A stretch of 10,962 bases of DNA. Source: Planctomycetota bacterium. GTDB taxonomy: Bacteria; Planctomycetota; Planctomycetia; Planctomycetales; Planctomycetaceae. The stretch's first letter is position 1. Each line of letters begins with the position of its first letter. The DNA is taken from contig JAPOLP010000110.1 of the NCBI GenBank assembly GCA_029977045.1, positions 1 through 10,962 of the forward strand, read 5' to 3'. The notes beneath the pieces are model-generated. The model saw only the letters and a program-made list of their open reading frames with translations. It was not told where the DNA came from and did not search any database. Positions 6,290 to 10,962 of the stretch are shown one piece after another. The translations under genes were made by a program, and so were the position numbers.

Positions 6290-7039
6290 TCAGCCCAGAG
6301 CCCGGAACAGATCGCCCAGCTCGGATTCAACGTCATCATCACCGGTAACGGTGTTGCGAATCGCTGACCGGATGAGTTCCCGATACCGTCTCCGAAGCCG
6401 ACTGGCGGCCATTTTGACGGCGTCGCGTGACATGCCGCGGGCGTCGGCGATCGACGAATAACGCGGCGATTCCGACGCGTCGGTCAGCGCGGGCGAGAGA
6501 GAGTCGAACAGTTCCCGCCGTCCCGATTCGACATACTCGGCTTCGAGTTCTGTGAGCGCCTGCTGGAGGATCTGCAGAGCCCAATCTCGCTCGAACGTCG
6601 CTTCCGGCGACGGCGAGGAATCCGCTGGCTCGACAGTGATGCCGCGTTCTGCCGAATCGAAGTCCATCGAAAACAACGTCAGTCCGCCGCCTCGCTTGAG
6701 AGCGATCGTTCGATCGTGTTCGTTCGCCAGGAAGTTCTGCATCGACGTCAGCAGAAACGTTCGAAAGCGGCCTCGCTGTTGATCGGCAGCGGCGACGGTG
6801 GCCTTTTCGAGCAGCCGTGCAAAGAACTCCTGCGTCAGGTCGCGAGCGTCGTCAACCGAGTGCCCGCGTTTCCTCACGTACGCATACAACGGCGGCCAGT
6901 ACCTGCCACACAGTTCGGTCAGAGCTGCGTGTTGCTCTGGCAAGTCCGGCGTTCCAGCGGCGACAACCAGGCTCCAACGCGTCGTTGCGAAGCGACCCGC
7001 AGCCAGACTCCTGTGGCCGTTGGAAGAGGCGTCGGACAT
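6290..7039 (-). CDS. ECF-like sigma-70 family RNA polymerase sigma factor
   Basis: A 249-residue sigma factor of ECF type with sigma-2 and sigma-4 regions only. The N-terminal FATTRWSLVVAAG (17-29) is a signature I associate with planctomycete and related ECF groups. Region 2 runs from about 40 to 110, with DDARDLTQEFFARLLEK (63-79) as the core-binding helix and GRFRTFLLTSMQNFLANEHDR (90-110) as the -10 recognition helix. Region 4 at about 193-226 has a helix-turn-helix (SSIADARGMSRDAVKMAASRLRRRYREL). The linker (118-150) is longer than in small ECF factors. It begins 14 bp after the PQQ-like propeller gene with no clear Shine-Dalgarno, so the two are probably co-transcribed and perhaps translationally coupled. 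No anti-sigma factor or Ser/Thr kinase is next to it in the window. It probably directs transcription of an unknown regulon. Confidence 0.93.
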   Translation of the reverse strand: MSDASSNGHRSLAAGRFATTRWSLVVAAGTPDLPEQHAALTELCGRYWPPLYAYVRKRGHSVDDARDLTQEFFARLLEKATVAAADQQRGRFRTFLLTSMQNFLANEHDRTIALKRGGGLTLFSMDFDSAERGITVEPADSSPSPEATFERDWALQILQQALTELEAEYVESGRRELFDSLSPALTDASESPRYSSIADARGMSRDAVKMAASRLRRRYRELIRSAIRNTVTGDDDVESELGDLFRALG

Positions 7040-7053
7040 CGCGCGTCTCGCGA

Positions 7054-8319
7054 TCAGCGTTTGACGTTCAGGCAGACAATCTCGGCATCATCCCGCAGAT
7101 ACAGCAGGCCGTTCGACAGCGACGGTGCCTGCCGGGTTGTCTCGATCACCTGTCGGCGACCGATTTCCTGATAACCATCCGGCGAGGCCTTCGCGACGAC
7201 CAGTTCGCCCTTCATCGTGCTCATGAAGAGCTTGCCGTCGGCGGAGATGAGATTGCCTTTGCCGAACCGGGCTTCCTGCCAGGCGACCTTGCCGGTTTTC
7301 GGATTCACGCACGTCAGATGCGTCACCGGCCCGGCGCTGCCGACGTTGTCGAACCCGTACAGATGGCCGTCGAGGTAAATCGACGTCTGCCATTCGTTTC
7401 GCAGGATGCTGCCGGTCCCGACCGACTCCCACGCAACGGACGGACGGAAGCGATCGGCGACGGAGATGAGGCTCAGCAGAGTGCTGCCGTGATTCTCACC
7501 CGCTGAGACGAAGACCTTGCCGTCGATCAGCAATGGAGTCGCGATGTTGCAGTCGTAGTCCGTCTTGTACGGGTAGAACCACAGTCGCTGACCCGTGTTC
7601 GACACGCCGTAGACCGAAGCCCCTGTGAAGGCGACGAGTTGTTCCTTGCCCTCGATTGTGAGCACGGTCGGTGACGAATAGCCTGCCGCCTCGCGTTCGC
7701 CAAAGGTCCAGCGAGTCTCACCCGTTTTCAGGTCGAACGCCGCGACCGTCGCTTTGGGTGCCCCGATGGTCACGATGACGTTGTCGCCCCAGACGATCGG
7801 CGAGCAGGCCATACCGTAGTCCGCGACCTTGCCGGGAAAGCGACCAAACGTTGGCACCTTCCAGGTGAGATCGCCGCTGTCGAGTTCGACTCGTGCCAGA
7901 GTTCCGTCGCCAGTGAAGACAAACGCGGCTCCGTCAGCAATCGCCGGAGTCGCTCGCGGGCCGTTCCCCATCTGGTTGCTGAACTCAGGAACGATCGCCG
8001 TTCGCCACTTCTGCTTCCCGGTCTTCGCGTCCAGAGCCAGCAGAAACTGCTGCCCGCCAGACTGCACCAGAGTGCAGGCCGTGCCGTCGCTGACGGCAAC
8101 CGCTGACATCCCGACGCCACCTGGAACACGCCAGACCTCTTTCGGCCCACCCGCCGGCCACGAATCCAGCAGCGCGGTTTCGTCCGAAATCCCGTTCCGA
8201 TTCGGCCCAAGAAACTGCGGCCAGTCGGCAGCGGTGACCTGGCGACGACTCGTTGCAGAAAGAACCCCCAACCCACTCAGCACGACCATCCACAATGCAT
8301 AGCGAAACGAACTCTTCAT
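7054..8319 (-). CDS. Secreted PQQ-binding-like beta-propeller repeat protein
   Basis: A 421-residue exported protein. The N-terminal hydrophobic stretch (8-22) and a likely cleavage near TAA-DW (31-32) give a mature start DWPQFLGPNRNGISDE, a very common start of planctomycete PQQ-like propellers. Propeller blades are marked by the repeated D-x-x-T/S-G-x-x-x-W motif: LDAKTGKQKWR (96-106), ELDSGDLTWK (145-154), FDLKTGETRWTFG (195-207), NTGQRLWFYP (241-250) and VNPKTGKVAWQ (338-348). The fold is shared by BamB and quinoprotein dehydrogenases; no dehydrogenase catalytic motif was seen, so an enzyme activity is not supported. The ATG at 8319 has AGGA seven bases upstream. It is 164 bp downstream of xylB and 14 bp upstream of the sigma factor gene. 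The role may be envelope sensing or scaffolding; that is inference. Confidence 0.93.
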   Translation of the reverse strand: MKSSFRYALWMVVLSGLGVLSATSRRQVTAADWPQFLGPNRNGISDETALLDSWPAGGPKEVWRVPGGVGMSAVAVSDGTACTLVQSGGQQFLLALDAKTGKQKWRTAIVPEFSNQMGNGPRATPAIADGAAFVFTGDGTLARVELDSGDLTWKVPTFGRFPGKVADYGMACSPIVWGDNVIVTIGAPKATVAAFDLKTGETRWTFGEREAAGYSSPTVLTIEGKEQLVAFTGASVYGVSNTGQRLWFYPYKTDYDCNIATPLLIDGKVFVSAGENHGSTLLSLISVADRFRPSVAWESVGTGSILRNEWQTSIYLDGHLYGFDNVGSAGPVTHLTCVNPKTGKVAWQEARFGKGNLISADGKLFMSTMKGELVVAKASPDGYQEIGRRQVIETTRQAPSLSNGLLYLRDDAEIVCLNVKR

Positions 8320-8377
8320 TGGATCTTCCTGACCTGTCGAGGATTGTGATGGCCTGCTGAGTCACTGCCTGGAACTT

Positions 8378-8453
8378 CTTCGTTCCCTTCTTTTCTTCTG
8401 TTCAAAAGAAAGTCAGCATCGGTCTTTCAACAGAAGGCAAGAAGGTAGCGAAG
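8378..8453. repeat. 25-bp purine/pyrimidine-asymmetric inverted repeat after xylB
   Basis: Arms 8378-8402 (almost all pyrimidine: CTTCGTTCCCTTC...) and 8429-8453 (almost all purine: AACAGAAGGCAAGAAGG...) are complementary at 21 of 25 positions, or 23 counting G.T pairs. The 26-base loop holds an inner GAAAG/CTTTC stem (8408-8412 with 8424-8428). It begins about 30 bases past the xylB stop and ends about 58 bases before the propeller gene start. There is no T-run on either side. Strand-biased 'ACAGAAGG...GAAGG...AACGAAG' repeats recur in my memory between genes of several phyla, but this was not checked. Confidence 0.7.
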
Positions 8454-8483
8454 GGATTGAGTGAGGTTCTTGCGACCTGCCGC

Positions 8484-10019
8484 CTAAGCTTCCGCGAGTT
8501 CGCACAGCTTCGGGAAGTCAGCTTTCAGCGATCGGTAAAGCTGGCCGTACATCGGATAGGCGCGGTCGTAGGCGGCTTTGGTGGTCTGACACGTTGCCGT
8601 CGATGCGGTGACTTTGATCGTCGCATCGCAGGCTTCCTCGATGTTGCTGTAAGCGCCGGTTCCGACTGATGCCAGCAGTGCGACGCCGTACGCCGGGCCT
8701 TCGTCCGAGTTCGTGACACAGACATCCTGGCCGTAAATGTCGGCCTGCAGTTGTTTCCAGAATCCGCTGCGGGCACCGCCGCCGGAGACTCGAATCTGCG
8801 AGATCGGGACGCCCATGCCTTTGATGATTTCCAGGCAGTCCCGCATGGCGTACGTCGATCCTTCCATGACCGAGCGGATCATGTGCGGTCGACCGTGACG
8901 CAGCGACAGGCCGATGAACGCTCCGCGAGCGTATGGGTCGCAGTGCGGAGTTCGTTCGCCGGTCAGGTACGGCAGGAAGAACAGACCCTCGCTGCCGGCG
9001 GGAGCTTTGTCCGCGGCGGCGGTCATCAGCTCGTAGGCTTCTGTTCCCATGCCGCGAGCGATCGCGGATTCCATTTCGCCAAACTGGTTGCGATACCACT
9101 GCAGGCTGCCGCCGGCGGAGAGCACGCAGCCCATCATGTGCCACTTGCCGTTCACCGCGTGGCAGAACGTGTGCACTCGGCCTTCCGGGTCGGTCTGCAC
9201 TTCGTCTGAGTGTGCGAAAACGACGCCACTGGTGCCCATCGTTGCCGAGATAACGCCGCTGCGAACGATTCCGTTGCCGACAGCTCCCGCCGCCTGGTCG
9301 CCGCCACCGCCGACGACTGCGACGCCAGCCGGTAGCCCGAGCTGTTCCGCCGCCGTCTGGCTGAGCGTGCCGGAGACGACTTCGGACTCGAAGACTTCCG
9401 GCAGCAGCGACTTGTCGATGCTCAGCTTGTCGAGCAGCGCGTCGCTCCAGCAGCGATTGTTGACATCCAGCAGCAGCGTGCCGGACGCGTCACTGACTTC
9501 GGTGGCGAACTCGCCGGTCAGCCGGAAGCGGACATAATCCTTCGGTAGCAGAACCTGCGTCAGCTTCTCGTAGTTCTGCGGCTCGTGATTCCGCAGCCAC
9601 AGGATCTTCGGCGCGGTGAATCCGGTAAGCGCCGGGTTCGAGACCATCTCGATCAACGCCGCGCGGCCGCCGGCTTTCGATTCGATCTCTTCGCACTCGG
9701 CCTGCGTCCGCTGATCGTTCCACAGCAGGGCGGGGCGGATGACGTTCTGCTGCGCATCGAGAAACACGCTGCCGTGCATCTGACCGCTGAGTCCGATCCC
9801 TTTGACCTCGCCCGGATCGATGCCGCCCTGCTTGAGCACGGTGCGGACACTGTCGATCGTTGCCTGCCACCAGTCAGCCGGATCCTGTTCCGACCAGCCC
9901 GGCTTTGGCGTGTAGAGCGGATACTCGACCGTCGTCTTCGCAAGAATCGCCCCGTCCTCACGCATCGCCAGCGTCTTCGTCCCGCTGGTCCCCACGTCAA
10001 TGCCCAGAAAAACCGCCAT
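8484..10019 (-). CDS. xylB: Xylulokinase (FGGY carbohydrate kinase)
   Basis: A 511-residue cytoplasmic kinase that phosphorylates D-xylulose with ATP to xylulose 5-phosphate, feeding the pentose phosphate pathway. FGGY landmarks: FLGIDVGTSGTK (4-15, with D8), GLSGQMHGSVFLD (76-88), LLWNDQRTQAE (98-108; W-N-D typical of xylulokinases), GGGGDQAAG with the catalytic base D241, MGTSGVV (261-267, phosphate loop), GERTPHCDPYARG (354-366) and VSGGGARSGFWKQL (411-424, adenosine site). The length is slightly above the usual 480-500 residues. The ATG at 10019 is chosen over an in-frame ATG at 10067 because it starts exactly at the conserved first strand and has AGGT six bases upstream. No xylose isomerase, transporter or regulator is beside it. 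Upstream lies the inverted repeat array at 10068-10278. Confidence 0.95.
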   Translation of the reverse strand: MAVFLGIDVGTSGTKTLAMREDGAILAKTTVEYPLYTPKPGWSEQDPADWWQATIDSVRTVLKQGGIDPGEVKGIGLSGQMHGSVFLDAQQNVIRPALLWNDQRTQAECEEIESKAGGRAALIEMVSNPALTGFTAPKILWLRNHEPQNYEKLTQVLLPKDYVRFRLTGEFATEVSDASGTLLLDVNNRCWSDALLDKLSIDKSLLPEVFESEVVSGTLSQTAAEQLGLPAGVAVVGGGGDQAAGAVGNGIVRSGVISATMGTSGVVFAHSDEVQTDPEGRVHTFCHAVNGKWHMMGCVLSAGGSLQWYRNQFGEMESAIARGMGTEAYELMTAAADKAPAGSEGLFFLPYLTGERTPHCDPYARGAFIGLSLRHGRPHMIRSVMEGSTYAMRDCLEIIKGMGVPISQIRVSGGGARSGFWKQLQADIYGQDVCVTNSDEGPAYGVALLASVGTGAYSNIEEACDATIKVTASTATCQTTKAAYDRAYPMYGQLYRSLKADFPKLCELAEA

Positions 10020-10067
10020 GATGACCTGTCTCCGTTGATTTGATTCCGCCACTGCGGATCGATCCAT

Positions 10068-10278
10068 ACGCCGACGGCGTTATATCCAGAAGCCAGGGGT
10101 CAGCCGCGCAGCGGCGCCACCCCTGGTTCCAATCGTCGATACCCGAGAACGCTGAAAGCGTTCTACACGCCGCAGTGCCATGTACAACCCCTTCAGGGTT
10201 GAGAGCCACGGGCCACGGCCACCTGGGGTGCGCCGCTGCGCGTCGACCCCAGGCTATTGGGTATGACGCCTGCGGCGT
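10068..10278. repeat. Mirrored pair of three-hairpin repeat units
   Basis: Two copies of one unit in inverted orientation: 10068-10167 (plus) and 10181-10278 (minus). Each unit has, in order, a small hairpin ACGCC-x-GGCGT (10068-10080; 10266-10278), a large hairpin with arms CC(A/T)GGGGT / ACCCC(T/A)GG (10093-10126; 10222-10253) around a shared 13-mer CGCGCAGCGGCGC, and a third hairpin AAC(G/C)CTGAA(A/G)G(C/G)GTT (core of 10146-10164; 10185-10201) followed by TACA. Hairpin centres are symmetric about base 10173-10174. Several differences between the copies are paired changes that keep the stems. It fills most of the 351-bp gap between the transporter and xylB. The rest of the gap (10279-10370) shows no gene; 10020-10067 carries the xylB ribosome binding site. 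Confidence 0.85.
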
Positions 10279-10370
10279 GACTCACTCCGGCCAGGCCGTT
10301 GTGAAAAACTCGCAATTCGCACCGCAAACCTTGCAATCCAGCGGCAGGTTAGCCAAACGTCTGGGTCTTT

Positions 10371-10962
10371 TCACCGTTCCGATTCCGAGCCGATTTCGAC
10401 GCTCGATTTCCCCGGAAAGCAGGCGAGCAATGCGGGCAGGATCAGCAGGTCGCCGAGCAGTGCTGTGGCGATCGTCGAGCAGGCCATCGCCGCAAACAGG
10501 AAGTGCGTTGGCAGTTCGCTGAGCATTACGCTGCCGAAGCCGGCGACCAGAACGACCGTCGTCATGATCAGGGCTCCGCCGACGGTTACGAACGTCTGAT
10601 GAATCGCCGAGCTGACGTCGCGGCCTGCCTCGCGTTCGTGCCGGAAGCGCGTCAGAAAATGGATCGTGTCGTCAACGGCGATGCCCAGGCAGATCGCGAA
10701 GGAACACGCACTGGCGATGTCGAGCGACGAATCGTACGCCGCGCGGATCGCTCCGGTCGCCGCCAGCGGCAGCAGATTCGGCACGACGGACAGCACGCCG
10801 AAACGCACGCTGCGAAACGCGACCGCGATCACTCCGAAAATGATCACGCCGGCCAGCAGCAGGCTCTCAAACAGCTCTGTGACGATTCGCTGGACGACAC
10901 GGCTTTCGACGATCGCTTCGCCGGTCAGCGACATCTCGACGCCGGGATGCTCGGTTTCGATC
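10371..10962 (-). CDS. MMPL/RND superfamily transporter, C-terminal part, cut by window edge
   Basis: The last 196 residues of a larger membrane protein; the frame is open to the window edge, so the true start lies beyond 10962. About five membrane helices are visible (roughly 32-49, 54-71, 84-103, 128-146, 153-181), the usual C-terminal half of an RND/MMPL transporter. Family motifs include PNLLPL (61-66), GIAVDDTIHFLTRFR (93-107; the G-x-x-x-D-D of MMPL and patched-like proteins, with D97-D98 expected to carry protons) and a short polar tail after 183. Relatives export lipids, hopanoids or other hydrophobic compounds using the proton gradient; the cargo here is unknown. A methionine at 10934 is internal, because the sequence before it (IETEHPGVE) continues the extracytoplasmic domain. 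It lies upstream of xylB but is separated by the repeat array, so an operon is doubtful. Confidence 0.92.
   Translation of the reverse strand, partial: IETEHPGVEMSLTGEAIVESRVVQRIVTELFESLLLAGVIIFGVIAVAFRSVRFGVLSVVPNLLPLAATGAIRAAYDSSLDIASACSFAICLGIAVDDTIHFLTRFRHEREAGRDVSSAIHQTFVTVGGALIMTTVVLVAGFGSVMLSELPTHFLFAAMACSTIATALLGDLLILPALLACFPGKSSVEIGSESER

Noticed and set aside
10020..10067. N-terminal extension of xylulokinase by 16 residues
   Set aside because: The conserved FGGY first strand begins directly after the ATG at 10019, which has AGGT at good spacing.
9997..10209. Minus-strand 70-codon frame starting MALNPEGVV
   Set aside because: It is a translation of the hairpin array itself, overlaps the xylB start and uses GTG. 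Peptides of this kind arise from palindromic repeats and are not supported as proteins.
10068..10278. CRISPR array
   Set aside because: The palindromic units are inverted rather than direct repeats, spacing is irregular, and there are no cas genes.
10279..10370. Intrinsic terminator for the transporter around the GCGAGTTTTTC on the minus strand
   Set aside because: A short T-run exists (T5), but the preceding bases form only a weak, imperfect stem.

Overview
The window is GC-rich bacterial DNA that looks like a chromosome segment of a Planctomycetota member, probably order Planctomycetales. This rests on gene style: a secreted FG-GAP/VCBS-repeat protein, an N-terminal 'DWPQFLGPNRNG' PQQ-type propeller, an ECF-like sigma factor with an F-A-T-T-R-W-S-L-V N-terminus, generous intergenic spacing, and dispersed palindromic intergenic elements of a kind I associate with these genomes. 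No phage, plasmid, insertion sequence, CRISPR, tRNA or rRNA was found. The assignment is an inference and no database was consulted.

Layout. Minus strand at the left: the 5' end of a secreted protein (1-240, cut by the window edge) and a secreted VCBS-repeat protein (378-1541). A 243-bp divergent intergenic region follows. On the plus strand there are two closely spaced genes: a secreted three-domain calcineurin-like phosphoesterase (1785-3389) and a membrane-anchored SGNH hydrolase with a TPR insertion (3436-4962). A 452-bp gap (4963-5414) separates these from a convergent minus-strand series. In order of transcription that series is an MMPL/RND transporter C-terminus (10371-10962, cut by the edge), xylulokinase xylB (8484-10019), a secreted PQQ-like propeller (7054-8319), an ECF-like sigma factor 14 bp behind it (6290-7039), and a polyprenyl-phosphate glycosylphosphotransferase (5415-6119).

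How the genes fit together. Most products are exported or membrane-bound. The glycosylphosphotransferase would start a cell-surface polysaccharide, and the SGNH protein could be an acyl-modifying or de-acylating enzyme, but the two are convergent, so a shared pathway is only a guess. The propeller and sigma genes are almost certainly co-transcribed. xylB is the only clear central-metabolism gene and has no xylose isomerase or transporter beside it in the window.

The most interesting material is non-coding. Every minus-strand gene followed by more than 100 bp of non-coding DNA has a different strong inverted repeat or hairpin array in that gap: 331-351, 5083-5326, 6169-6220, 8378-8453 and 10068-10278. 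The best is 10068-10278. It consists of two ~100-nt copies of one three-hairpin unit in inverted orientation, diverged from each other but with several paired substitutions that keep the stems intact. Next is 5083-5326, a run of hairpins with a perfect ten-base Shine-Dalgarno sequence, a 13-codon open frame and a textbook intrinsic terminator, all on the minus strand. It is a candidate small RNA or tiny-peptide gene.
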